The notes beneath the pieces were generated by a model. It saw nothing but the letters and a program-made list of their open reading frames with translations. It did not search any database and was not told the origin of the DNA. From Protea cynaroides (lineage: Eukaryota > Streptophyta > Magnoliopsida > Proteales > Proteaceae): a DNA stretch of 64,000 bases. Positions 24,916 through 36,172 of this stretch are shown piece by piece. Made by a program: the position numbers and the translations under genes. How positions within the stretch are numbered: position 1 is the first letter of the stretch; every line of letters begins with the position of its first letter. The stretch spans positions 15,025,774 to 15,089,773 of the forward strand of contig CM053276.1 in the NCBI GenBank assembly GCA_028583415.1. The letters run 5' to 3'.

Positions 24916-25884
24916 ACTCTCTATTGTTGTCAATTCTATGTTAACTTAAAACGTTATTCGATGAATTAATAATTCAAATAAAAGCATCTTTAATCTCTGT
25001 TTTAATTGGTAGATGACTTGGCCTACGAAGACTTAATTTAATTTATTGATTAAATTAAACTAATCAAGTGTTTCCAATCTCATGTTCTTGTGAGTATGCA
25101 AGGTCAGAAATTTTTCTTTTGGTAATGTAAGGCCTTGATGATGGTTACATGTATGTTTATTTATCATAATAAATCAGTTGACATCTTAGAGATTTTTAAT
25201 TTTTTTTGAGCATCACTCTTTTGTTGTGATTTAATGATTTTTTTTTGGGTAACTCTTTTATTGTGATTTAATGATTGTTTTCTTTTTTTTGTAAAGTTGT
25301 GATTTAATGATTATATGAATAATTGTACATATGTAGGGTCGTGTATATAATATTTGCCTAAATATATTGGGAGAGGGTTTTCCACCATACCAATAAGAGT
25401 TGTTGCCTTCGAAATCCTCATAATGATCTTTAGAGATGGGGTCTACCTACAAAAAACATGGAAAAAGGCAAGGGAGGTCGAGCTTTTGTGCCTAGGGATC
25501 ACTTTGAGGACTCCAAAGTACTCCAAATAGGAAAATAGAATTGGTATTGCAGATAGGGGAAATGGGAATGGTAAAAAGTAATAAATGCAAAGTAAATACG
25601 AAGCAAATGAATCTTTTGAGCTCGGAAGGTTGAAATTTACTTAAAGTAGTCAAAGAATTAGTTTATGTCGGATCTATCCTTGACTTAAGCTGGAAGTGGC
25701 AGATGTGTCCTTGACACATTTTCAATGAAAAGATGATTTTAACCCCACTTATTTAGGGGGTTTTGCACAAGTCGGCGTGTCATGCTCCTATTGGTTGGTA
25801 TGTTTAGTATGGTCTGTGTTTATGGGATTTTGTGCAAGTTGACGAGCCACGCTCCTATTAGTCAGTACTATTTTTATCCAATAT

Positions 25885-26060
25885 GAATAAGGGTGTCAAA
25901 AATGAAACCGAATGTATCTAAATAGAATCAAACTGTTTAAACCGAAACCGTGAAATTAATTATTAAATGATTCGATTCCGGTTTCAGAAATGAAATCGTT
26001 TAATTAAACGTTCGATTCTGGTTTTAAGAATGAAACTGTTTAGATCAACTAAACCATTAC
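25885..26060. repeat. Repeat fragment with gggtgtcaa end and ccgaaaccg words
   Basis: It starts ataagggtgtcaaaaatgaaaccg and continues with gaaaccg/ggttt words, like the elements at 34599 and 40418. The other end could not be found. Confidence 0.35.
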
Positions 26061-26260
26061 TTTAATCCCTTAGTGTTAAATGTCTATATTTATATAAATA
26101 AATTATATTTTAATGTTTTCCACATGGCATATTCTTAAAGCATAAATTTACTTTCATATATGATTAAAATTATTTTAATAATTTCCTTGTCTTTCCCTAT
26201 ACTTTGCTCCTTATTTTCTTTCTCCGTCTTGTCAACGAAATCGTTTAAAAATCGAAAAAT

Positions 26261-27610
26261 TGAATGAGAACTAAGCTTTACCAAGTTTTTAACAGGGAAT
26301 TTTTTAATGAATCCGGTTTTGGGATTCTCAATTTCTTATCTTTCTAATCATGACAAGTTTTTGTTATGCTTTAATTGCCTTGCTTCATCATGATCCTAAC
26401 ATGGATCACTAATCTAATTTGAGTACCTCTGGAGATAAACCCCAAACAAAAAACTAAAAAATAATGGCAGCAAATGACTGAATAAGCTAATGTTTTTGAA
26501 ATTTTTTGGTTATTTACGACTAAGAATTGGAAAAATTTTCTTTCTCAAAAAAAATTAAATAAATAAATAAATACTCCTTACTTTGACTAGACTTTAAACT
26601 GTGCTGAAGCATTTCTTTTTAATAAAGTAACATTCTATTTTGTGAAGCATTTCTTTTTAATAAAGCAACATCTTATTTTGTGAGAGAAAATTAAATGGAA
26701 TTTAATACTAGACAAAGCTTGATTGCAAGTAATCTAACCAAAATAATTTAAATAATTTCCCACAACTCAATCATGTGGGATTTATTAGTTATGTTTGGAA
26801 TTTTACCAATCTCCGAATAATGAAGAAATGGCTGCTACAAAACCTTATGATGATGCATGTAAACTTTAGAATTCCTTATGGAAGGAAAAGGCTCGTTTGA
26901 GGTACCTTTGCAAAATTTGGAGATAGAATTTCTAAATATTCTCATGCCTTTGCAAAAGCAAGAAGGGAGAAGTACTTTATTCAATTGTTACGGTGTGATC
27001 GAGGATGGAGTAATGCTTAAGAACATTAAGGAAATCAAAGAATATATTATTAAACATTATGAGGATTTCCATAAGAGTGAAGGGTCATTCCCACACCCTG
27101 AACTCTTGGAGATGATTCCGGAGATGATCACAAACACTGATAATCAGGGACTAGATGAAGTATCAACTGATGAAGAGGTGAAGAAGGCAGTTTTTTTTTA
27201 TCTAAACCAAGTCGACAGTGATGCCAGGATTGGATGGTTTCTCTGGTAAGTTCTTTTGCTTATGTTGGGATATTGTAGGGAAAGATATTTGCAAAGCCAT
27301 TCAAATGTTTTTTAAGGATGGGTGATGCCAAAGGAAGTAAATAATAATTTTATATCTCTTATTCCAAAGGTGGCTGGTGTGATGAGATTGTCAGAGTTCC
27401 GTCCTACATGTGTGGGGAACTTCATTTATAAAATTATAGCAAAAATCCTGGCGAACAAATTGGGGAATTTTGTGGGGAAGCTTCGGAATGGTATCCCTTA
27501 CGCACACAAAATCTAAAAAATGATATATGCCTATGAAGTTGGACATCCAAATAGGACATGACATAGTAGGATGGGGTTTCCTGAGGGAGGTACTTGGGAA
27601 ATTTGGTACT
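26261..27610. repeat. Dispersed repeat, copy B, split by a LINE
   Basis: 26261-26350, 26385-26640 and 27560-27610 match the blocks of copy A at 1-1940. The LINE fragment at 26830-27515 lies between the second and third blocks. Confidence 0.5.
26830..27516 (+). pseudogene. L1-type LINE ORF2 fragment (reverse transcriptase N-terminal part)
   Basis: Two open segments joined across stops read as the region before and at the start of a plant L1 reverse transcriptase. First comes a linker with GVIEDGVMLKNIKEIKEYIIKHYEDF (26878-27249), then after degraded CW..I..DI.KAI..FF words, NNFISLIPKVAGVMRLSEFRPTCVGNFIYKIIAKILANKLGNFVGKL (27322-27480). The catalytic palm motifs are missing; the element is truncated and dead. 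Confidence 0.8.
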
Positions 27611-29186
27611 TAGAGATTTTTGTAAGGAGAGTATCTATGTTGAGAATAGTCTCATATTGCTTAGAGACTAGAACCTTGGGTGCCTTATACATAGGAGATT
27701 GAATAGTCCCACATTGCTCAGAGTGTTTGTGTTGACTCTTTGTATTGTCAGAGGAAGTGTTATGCAGAAACTTATAGAAAATTCTCAAATGGGATGGATT
27801 GAAACTGTCTTTAAAAGGCAGGAGTGTAGAGGTTCCAACTCATTCCTAAACTGTCCTTTTCGAAGTGTTATGTGATAAACCTTGAATGACACTGAGAGGG
27901 GAGGTGAATTAGTGTGAAAACTTTTCAAACTTGTCCTTGCTATTCCACTGTTGTCCAGAGCTGATGAAGAACTAAACTGATACACAAACATACAAGCGTA
28001 TGCAAATCTACATCGCTACCACTTAGTGACGAGGTCTACCAGATTTGCACACCCACCCTGCAGTTCATTCCACGCACTTCACAAGATACACAAAGTAAAT
28101 CATTCCACAACACAGAGGTATTACGTGATTCACCACCACAGTATGTGATGGCTAGTCCACGGAGTAATGCCCAATGGGCTCCGTATATACTCGATACTCT
28201 ACTTTTAGTCTTTTACAAGACAAGGAAGTGAACCTTGAGTTTTCCCAGCATGAAACTCAGAGGGCATAACAATGTCAGTATTCAGGCTATAACTGCTAGT
28301 GTTCAGCACATGTTGTAGATACTATGTTTAACTTGCACCCATGGAAAGTAAATAGTAACAGTTTTGGGCTTATAATGATATTTTACAATTTTTTTCCACT
28401 AGCTAGGCATTCAACATAATCACCTACAGCTAGCATACATATAATGGAAGCAATAAATAATTACAGAATTAGAGAATCTCACAACCATGGCTTTTCAACG
28501 CTTGGAGATGTCAGTAGTGTCTCCACAGGCTCAATGGAACCTCCCACAACCATCAATGCTGGGAGAATTCAGCTCTTCAAGCAAACCCTTGTTCATAGGC
28601 ATCTCACTCATTCTCACAACCACATAGTCACCAAATATATGCAAAATGAACTCCACCAACTTCTTATAAGCTATCAAGACCCCATTAATGAGCAGGAAGA
28701 AGCTGATTGGTGATTCGATGCTCAACCAATACACAAAAACTCCTTCTCCTCTCCCCTTTTCATTTTCTGCACCAATCACCTTCTTACAAACAAAACAATC
28801 ACCATGAATTCTCAATGAAACTCCACCAACTTCCAAGACACAATTCAATGCACCATTACAGACATTAATGGAGTTGGTGAGTGATTGTTTACTCACTCAA
28901 AAGGAAACCAACAAAAACCCTCTTCAACTAACTTCTGCCTCTTCTCCACGATTTTGCCTCAACTCCCCTCTCTTTTTTCGTTCTCATTAGATATGGCATT
29001 TGAAAACTAGTTCAGAGTACTTTGAACCGTCCGATTTGGACTTCAAGATGGCCGAGATATGACTGTTACAGTCTCGGCCAATTAAATCATAACAAAAAGC
29101 ATCTTTTGAAGCCTTATGGTGCGCCTGCGCAACACTGGAGCGCCGCCGCATCTGCATTGTCGTGTTCCCATTGGTGGAATTTGGCA
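27611..29186. other. Non-coding stretch, LTR-like, no gene seen
   Basis: It contains phrases common in plant LTR-retrotransposon ends (gaatagtcccacattgctcagag near 27698; gaatgacactgagaggggaggtgaatt near 27884) but I could not define a pair of LTRs. The 121-residue minus-strand frame at 28531-28896 shows no domain and is probably chance. Confidence 0.4.
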
Positions 29187-29600
29187 TCTTCAAATTTAAC
29201 CGCTAGATCGTCTGAAAATGACAAGATTTAATATTGACCTTTCAATCATCTTAATCACGTCAGGCGCTATCGAATCAAATTGAGACCCTTGGATCTGGAT
29301 CATCACAGCCCCTTTACAATGGATGCACAACATCGAATCAGAGACTCCGCTGACCAGTCAAAGGTTGTTGTCGAGTTCGGATTGGTCGAACAAGAATCTT
29401 CAATCTTAGCCGCTAGATCCGAGTAAAAAGGTGGGATTGATTTTCATTCGTCAGATCGGCTTCATCGCATCAAGCTTGATCGGGATGAACGACGGCCTTT
29501 GGATCAGCATCATTTTTGATGCGGTACTGTAGAGATGCAACATGGAATCAAAGAGAAACCTCTATATTTTGTGGCCCATCGTATTACATTGCTTCCAACC
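29187..29600. repeat. Diverged tandem repeat, 2 x about 210 bp
   Basis: The ordered words cttcaaatttaaccgctagatc, cgaatcaaattgagacc, cttggatctggatcatca and aacatcgaatcagaga recur about 210 bp later as cttcaatcttagccgctagatc, cgcatcaagcttgatcggg, tttggatcagcatcat and aacatggaatcaaaga. No coding sense was found. Confidence 0.55.
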
Positions 29601-29823
29601 ATTCATGAAGCTCGCGGGAGCACCTAAACGCCACCTTCGCGATACACCCGAGCCCTCACTTTTTTTGGTTGTCAGATGAGCATAAATCTTCGTTTATTTC
29701 TCTTGACGAAAATGCCCTTGTCAATATCGAATATGGTCTCTGTAACCAATTCAAAGTGTTAAAACCTCATTACGGTCGAACACTTTCAAAGAGCTTTTCT
29801 CTCTCCAGAATTTGTAATGAACA

Positions 29824-30110
29824 CTTGGCGTGCGGCCTTGCGAGAGAGGGGGGGCCATGGCCGTGCCGTGCCATCCGCGTAGCATGGCAGTGGGCCTGCT
29901 GGCCTTGCTGCCTTGTGGGCCTGCTGCCGCTGCACCCAAGGCAAGCGGCTGGCTTTGCTTGCTGTGGCTTGTGGCTGGGCTTGTTGGCCCTACTAGCCAC
30001 GGCTGTGGGGCTAGCTGCTGCTGTTGCCCTCGGCTGCGGCATGTGGCATGGCCCTGCTGGCCATGGCTGCGGGGCTGGCTGCTATGGTGGCAGGCCACCT
30101 CGGTAGGGTG
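29824..30110. other. GC-rich low-complexity tract
   Basis: Composed largely of ggcctgctgg, ggctgtggggctgg, ccatggc and similar words, far richer in G+C than its surroundings. Overlapping open frames in several registers (Ala/Gly/Leu/Cys-rich) reflect composition, not a protein. Confidence 0.7.
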
Positions 30111-30164
30111 GGTCCCACCATCATATTCTCTCTCCTCTTTCTCTCTCTTCATTATCTCTCTCTT

Positions 30165-30388
30165 CATGAAGGTGCCACAACATCAAGAACACTGTCACAT
30201 CGCCTGTATCACTGCCACATCATCTATGTCACTGCCACATCATTGGTGGGACCCACAGACATTCTCGCTCATCAAACATGAAGATGCCACAACATCAAGA
30301 ACACTGTCACATTGCCTGTATCACTGCCACATCATCTGTATCACTACTACATCACCAGTGGAGCCCGCAGACATTCTCTCTTATCAAA
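30165..30388. repeat. Tandem repeat, 2 x 112 bp
   Basis: The unit catgaaggtgccacaacatc ... cagacattctcgctcatcaaa at 30165-30276 is repeated at 30277-30388 with about ten changes. Inside each unit the motif tatcactgccacatcat is itself repeated. Confidence 0.9.
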
Positions 30389-30439
30389 CGTGGCCCACTT
30401 TATCAATTTTGCCAACAATTACAATACGAAATCCAACAT

Positions 30440-30735
30440 TATGCAGCAGCTTACAGTACACTGAACATGAAATGGCAGAATTGGAAACGTCAAACCATTT
30501 GGAAACTCTTATTGAGAAGAAACCGAAAAATAACATTGATCAAGAGAACACGTAATTACAATAACAGCAAAGAGACGAAACAAAAAGAAGAAGAAAAAAA
30601 ATATAATCTTCCATTTTGGTCATAGAAAAGTTGTCAAATGGATCCATGGATTCTAAGCTTTTATATATACAGCAGTTGAAGTAACTGAGAAGATTCCTCG
30701 TCTGCCACAAAAAGCATTATAATACACTTTCGCAA
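30440..30735 (-). pseudogene. Partial copy of the NOI-like gene's last exon and 3' flank
   Basis: It matches 21385-21640 along its length (acagtacactgaacatgaaatggcagaattggaaacg, ..., gtcaaatggatccatggattctaagctttt). The exon part reads (T)RNLLSYFNCC, as in the intact gene, but the first codon is ACG in place of ATG and a 4-bp TATA insertion after the Cys pair destroys the stop. The upstream exons are absent, so this is a dead fragment. Confidence 0.8.
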
Positions 30736-30759
30736 AACCACACAGCTAGCACTACTGAT

Positions 30760-31626
30760 TAATGAGTTTTGGACTAATCCAGTTTTAATGTTGATATAAA
30801 AAGAATTATCCAGGCCGACCATTCTTTCTCTTTTTTTGGGTAAAGTCACACCGACAATGGTGGGTGTGATCAAAGCTCATATCTTAGGGACGCAAAGACA
30901 GGCAACTTTGATCTCATTGATGTTATCGTCCCTGCATCTATGTTGTAAACCAGTTGAAGAACTCGAGATTCAGGACCAACTTCCTCATTACTGTCCAGTC
31001 AGGTAATTTCATATTTGAACTTTGATGAATTCTTGCTAATGACTTTCAATGGAAGAATGATTTTCTTGGTTCAAGGATAAATCCCCCTACAATCCATAAC
31101 CCCTCAAATCGACTCCCTCACACGAGGTGAATTCAATCCCTTCCCTCTGCTATCAACAGCTGGAGACCTTACCACCAAGCAAAGTGTGGTACCTCTTCCA
31201 TGGAAGTATATTATTTTACAGAAAGGAGCCTATATATGTTACTTTGCAGAAAGGAGCTTCTCAGAGACTCTAATTTTATGTATCAATGTCATGAACACAT
31301 GATTCTGTTTGACTGCCTGGCTTAGCAAACCTTATTTAATGTGATATATACGTATACACTTTTAACATTAAGGGAGTTCTTTGATAATCAGTGTTCTACT
31401 GATCTAGTGGAAGGATTAAACAGGGACTGAACTGATGGTGTCTTCCCAAGTTACCTTGGTTATTTTTCTGTTTTTTCATGCTTTGCCTTTCATTAATACA
31501 GAGCTACCTTAAAACCACTGAAAAAAAGGTTAAATCCTGTCTTAAATTGTAGAGAATTTGTGGCTGAATTATCTTTTTTTTTTTTTTTTTTCTTACCAAA
31601 TGAGTTCTGTTTACCCAATGAATAAA

Positions 31627-31668
<42 letters not shown>

Positions 31669-31985
31669 AAAAGAAATAAAAACTTCTTAAACATGTCTCA
31701 CTTTATGGTTAGTTTTCCTGATAATTGCAGTTTTTCTTTATGATTTTTCTGCAAATCATTTAGTTGTTGAGTTATGTCAGACATGCATGATTATTGGATG
31801 CCATGTGTTACTTTGTATTATTTGTGGTTTGTGAAACTTTGTCTTTATTCAGATTGTAATTACTAGCTTGAATCTCACCCCATGTGGAGGATTTTCTGAA
31901 ATTATATTACTGTGCTGCTTGTTTACATTGCTTCCTTCAGAGGTGTTTTATTCCTTTTTTTCCCCCTAATATTGATGACAGGTTA
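30760..31985. other. No gene seen; contains a (GA)n microsatellite
   Basis: An AT-rich stretch with an uninterrupted AG run at 31629-31665 and no recognisable coding or repeat family. Confidence 0.5.
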
Positions 31986-32017
31986 AACGAAGAACCACTT
32001 AATCTGACCTTCAGGAA

Positions 32018-32542
32018 GAAATCTGCCCTAAATTGGTCCAACTAGTGTACGATGATGAATCATCTGAAGAGGAGGAGAAAGAGGAGCACAAAAATCAAAC
32101 ACCACCACGCAGCTATGGAAATTCAAATCTAGATGGTCACGAAGGTGGTGGTGTTGGAAGAAGTGGTGATGTCTGCATTTCGTTCTTCAGGTTTGTTGAG
32201 GTCGAGGAACAAATCAAGAATGCTAGATATTGGAGAACCAGATCGTAAAACCCTAGAGATACGGGAATCAATATCTCTAAGGGTTTTAGGATCTGGTTCT
32301 CGAACAATATCTAACATTCTGGATTTGTTCCTCAGCCTCAACAAACCTGAAGAACGGATCGCAGCATATGAAGTATATACAGCTGATGACCTAACCACTT
32401 CTTCCAGCACCATCACCTTCATGACCATCTAGATTTGAATTTCCGTAGCTGTGTGGTGTTTGATTTTTGTGCTCCTCTTTCGCCTCCTCCTCTTCAGATG
32501 ATTCATCATCCTACACAAGCTCGACTGGTTTGGGGCAGATTT
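32018..32542. repeat. Natural hairpin locus, arms of about 250 bp
   Basis: The left arm (32018-32262) and the right arm (about 32273-32542) are inverted copies, roughly 85-90% identical by eye, around a centre agagata/cgggaatcaa/tatctct with a 10-base loop. The right arm has an extra piece of about 30 bases near 32365-32400. The sequence looks like captured coding DNA: the left arm reads an acidic stretch (DDESSEEEEKEEHKNQ) followed by RSYGNSNLDGHEGGG, and the inner parts read LLRSRNKSRMLDI. I do not recognise the source gene. A transcript would fold into a long imperfect double strand. Confidence 0.8.
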
Positions 32543-32857
32543 CGACGTGATTCCTGGATGCCCCGAGGAATGAAATCTTGGGCTCCGTCGACGATCTATC
32601 GCGGAACTGGTTTGTTGACGGCCGTCACCGTGGCATCATGCAGTTGGTTCAACAATTTCACAGGCAAGATACTTTTTGTGCGGCAAGACTGGACACTGAC
32701 TGACCAAATTACACATCTCTCCATGCACTGAACTGTAAGCGTGGCCACCGCTCCGTTGATTCAGTGGAAGATCATCTCAAAGTTGGCACGGCTTGGAAGG
32801 TCTATCAGCAAGCTTAGGCTTCGGTTTTCTGTGCCTTGCGCTTGAGGGAGGGGGTGG

Positions 32858-33018
32858 TGTTACACGTATGGTGACGTGTCTAGTTGGTCATGTTTGTAAT
32901 AGTTTTTTTGTAGTGTTTCAATTTAGTTTGGGAATGTTTTCAGGTCGAATATATAAGGACCACTACTGTAATACTCTTAGAACTTAAGATCAATACAATG
33001 TAGTCTTTGTTTTTAACA
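32858..33018 (+). repeat. Possible short LTR (161 bp)
   Basis: It begins TGTTACACG right after a purine run (gagggagggggtgg, like a polypurine tract) and ends tttttaACA. It contains a TATA-like atatataagg near 32950. The partner LTR and coding domains were not found, so this may be a solo or terminal LTR of a small element that includes the hairpin region. Confidence 0.4.
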
Positions 33019-33251
33019 GAAGGTATATGGTCGAGATTCGGGAACTACAGAATGTAGGGGCAACCATGCCAACAGACCTTCAAGAAGCTGCCTGCCCAAA
33101 GGGTGGGAGAGTGATAGGAAGTGGGGGTTACAGAGGAGCACCAGAGTCACTAGGAGCTTCAAGTTGTATGGCCTAGTTACTAATGAGCAAGAAGAAAGGA
33201 TCACAATCGATCATCTGCACAAACTGAACCAAAAGAATATTTCTGCATGGA

Positions 33252-33855
33252 TCATGAAGCTTGAGTAGTAGAAACAGAAGGTTGGTTCAATGGGACCAGT
33301 GAAAGGCTACTAATTGATGAAATTGCAGCAGAACCAACAATATCAATGAGCATGTTTAAAAGGGATTGCTGCAGCTCTGCAATGGCACCATCAGATCGTC
33401 TGGTGTCCCAAAGAAGCTTAGCCGTGCACATTGGGTCATCCAAATGGAATGCTCTCTCCAAGAAAGATTCATTGAGAAGGAAAGCATGGAAGTCTTCTAG
33501 TTCATGCAGCAAGTGCAGCTTCATTGCAAATGGGTATGCTTGCATGTAGGAGTCCATGCCAGCAGCAGCCAGAGGTGCAAGTAAAGCTTGTTTAGATTGG
33601 GCAATTTTCTCAGCAACAGAGAACTGGTCTTTCTTCATCATTGCCTGGAGGATCTTGGCTACATCCATGTCAAAGGAAGCATTACACTCAGCACTGCTAC
33701 AGAGTAAACCTTCTCCATCAGCTTCAGAAAGGTATTCATCCATTAGGTCCCTCCTGCCAAGCCTCCAAGTTGCCTGCACCAAGTCTTTTTGTACTGAGCA
33801 GGAATCATTGAAATAAAACCATCTACATGAGTAACCATAGCTGAAGGTGGCATAT
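33252..33855 (-). pseudogene. ATR: ATR kinase retrocopy-like fragment (FAT domain)
   Basis: The minus strand encodes words of the FAT region of plant ATR, the DNA-damage checkpoint PI3K-like kinase: MVTHVDGFISMIP, then VQATWRLGRRDLMDEYLSEADGEG, SAECNASFDMDVAKILQAMM, SVAEKIAQSKQALLAPLAAAG and LHELEDFHAFLLNESFLERAFHLDD. This joins directly to AKLLWDTRRSDGAIAELQQSLLNM and SAAISSISSLSLVPLN. In full ATR about 100 residues separate those last two parts (family knowledge), so one or more exons are missing while the joined parts have no intron: this looks like a retrocopy of a mis-spliced message, or exon loss. Near 33770 a small deletion shifts the frame (KKTW to VQATW). Kinase domain absent; not functional. 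Confidence 0.85.
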
Positions 33856-34598
33856 ATTTAACAAATTCAGTGGCTGTAATTTATTGTATGTATATATCGA
33901 TATATTAATATACATATACAATGGATGATAACCATTGAATTTTCTCATGCCGACATGAGGGGCGTGAGAGGATTTGAATCCAAATTTTTTTTATTACTTT
34001 TATCATTATATTGATAAGTCTTTAAAAATATCCAATCATTACTAATTGATATTGATTCCAAGATTCAGAATCATTAATTAATCAGAATTATTTTTAACAT
34101 CCCTCATATAAGTATAGGGGGAGAGGGGGAAATTTTTTTTTATTAGTTCTGGTTTTTACAATATACGTTTAAAACGTATTTAATATGTTTCAATATAAAA
34201 AATATAATTTTTTTAAAAATCAATATAATAATTTGTAAAAATATCTAAAGACACGTTTAAAAATCTGATACGTATATGACTCACGTATTAAATGCCACTT
34301 TACAAACCACGCAAACCCTTTAGAGAAAACCATTCTCATTTGAAGTTGAAAACACATGTCGCCTGTAGAGAGAATTCTGATTCACGACACCCACGCTCTG
34401 TATACCTGAGTGATTATCTCTAGCACCTGTGAATTTACTTAAATGGGTAGAGGTAAGGACCCAAATCACAAATGGTAACATTCGAATCTCTTATTTTTGT
34501 AGTAGTTACTCCAGAATTTAGAAAGAATTTTTTGTTGTTTGAATGGATTAGAGGGGGCCTTTTCCTTGTTGACAAAGGTTCTTTTTAAACTGTGCAGG
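33856..34598. other. AT-rich stretch, no gene seen
   Basis: Short TA/CATA repeats near 33885-33920 and no coding signal. Confidence 0.5.
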
Positions 34599-35096
34599 TA
34601 GGGTGTCAACCAGCTGGTTTTGACAGTTAAGGTCTAATCAAGTTAATATTGGGTTTTTTTAGGATGAGTTCAACGTATGTCTAATAAGAGATTCAGGTTG
34701 GGGTGGGTTCCACTATAAGTTTGAACACATTAGTTAACAGACCAGTTTAGTGTCGATTTGTTATTGGGTTAGCTTAATGGACTCTTGTTTGTCCGCTATT
34801 GGTTCGGAATTGGTTTACTATGTTTATATGTAGTAAAAAAAGTTGGTTTATTGGCCTCTATCGGGCCATAATCAAGCTGATTCAGTTTCAGTGTTGATTT
34901 TTTACGTGTATATTAGATAAAATATTGGCTTAATAGATTCTTATCGGTTCTATCGAGTTGGTTCAATTTTGGTTTTATTGTTCTGGTTTGGTTTGGACTT
35001 ATCAATTGGTCCGATCTAATTTCGATTTTTCATTGGACTCTAAAAACACAATCCGATATTCGGTTTTGTTTTGGTCCTGATACCCCTATACACAGG
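34591..35096. mobile_element. Candidate hAT-like non-autonomous element
   Basis: The ends TAGGGTGTCAac (34599) and the inverted tgATACCCCTA (ending 35088) match the GGGTGTCAA-type ends of plant hAT-like MITEs. The interior is rich in ttggttcggttt words. The 8-bp flanks tgtgcagg and tacacagg differ at three sites, all transitions, as expected of an aged 8-bp target duplication. A similar stretch continues from 35104 (taggagtgtcaatgag) to about 35480. Confidence 0.5.
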
Positions 35097-35759
35097 CCAC
35101 AATGAAATCTAGGAGTGTCAATGAGTTGGTTTGGTTTGGTTTCAATTTAAGTTAATTCGGTTTTTCTAATGTACACTCAAACTCAATTGTGGTGCAATAA
35201 GAAAATTTTGAGTTCGATTCAGTTCGGTTTCAGGTTTTATCGGGCTGACTTAATAAACATATCAAGCTGGTTGAGTTTTGACCTCGGTTTTGACATGTAT
35301 ATTTAGTAATGGATTAGTTTAATGGGTTCTTATCGGTCTATTATTGAACTGGTTCGACTTCAGTTTAGGTCTTTTATAAGGTCAGTTTGATTCAATTTAT
35401 TAATTGATCTGATTTTATTGAAAATTTGATTTCGTTTTGGTCAGACCGAATCAAGGTGGTTGGATTTTGGTTTTGGATGAAACCAAATATTTCACAGGAA
35501 AGAACTGAAGAAAAAATATTTCTTCCTCGCCATCGGTAAAGCTAAGCAGTGGCATTGTCTAGTGTGATATCCAAAAGAGTAAATTGGTTGAAACTTGGAG
35601 GCCTTTCTCCAATTTGAACAGTAGTTATTGGAAGAAGGCGAGTGGTTGTTCGATAAGCACCACGTGGACACTTCTCCCATCTAATGACCACAATTAATTG
35701 AAGAGGATGGGAGGGCTTCTGTATGTCCAACACAGAATACTTTTTCATACCGTGTCACC

Positions 35760-35987
35760 GGATTCAAATCGTCTCATCCCTGAGATTCAGAAGGCGTGGC
35801 GGCGATCCCACTGGATGGTCGCCATGTGGGGGTCGGATGAATCCGACCCCTCCGTTCGAGCCGACACTCTCTTGTCGGCTCGGCTTGTCGGCTCGAACGA
35901 AAGGGTCAGATTCATCCGACCCCCATGTGGCGACCATGGGGTCGCCGCCACGCCTCCCGAATTTCAGGAATGAGACGATTTGGATCC
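35760..35987. mobile_element. Foldback MITE of the GGATCC-TIR family
   Basis: 228 bp with ends GGATTCAAATCGTCTCAT and the complement of GGATCCAAATCGTCTCAT. The arms are inverted over almost the whole length (ggtcggatgaatccgacccc / ggggtcggatgaatctgacc inverted). The interior matches 23086-23318 closely, so these two form one subfamily. The right flank ccgtg matches the left flank ccgtgtcac only partly because the next element begins there. Confidence 0.75.
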
Positions 35988-35992
35988 CCGTG

Positions 35993-36172
35993 GGATTTAC
36001 ATCGTCTCCTCCCAGTGGTTTTGGGAGGACAATGGCAATCTATCTTGGATGGTTGTCACGTGGCTCTCGGTGAATCCAAGACTCACGTCCGAGCAGACAC
36101 CCAGCCGACAAGCCAAGCTGACAGAAGATGTCGACTCGAACGTGGGTCTTGGATTCATCGAGAACCATGTGG
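35993..36172. mobile_element. Truncated foldback MITE abutting the previous one
   Basis: It starts ggatttacatcgtctcctcccagtgg, as at 6461, and follows that element through tcggctcggac/tcgactcgaacgtgggtcttggattc, but the right end is lost after about 36172. It appears to have inserted into the flank of the 35760 element. Confidence 0.7.

Noticed and set aside
28531..28896. 121-residue minus-strand frame
   Set aside because: No domain, in LTR-like non-coding sequence; probably chance.
29669..30555. Several long Ala/Gly/Leu/Cys-rich frames
   Set aside because: Caused by the GC-rich low-complexity tract and tandem repeat; three registers are open at once.
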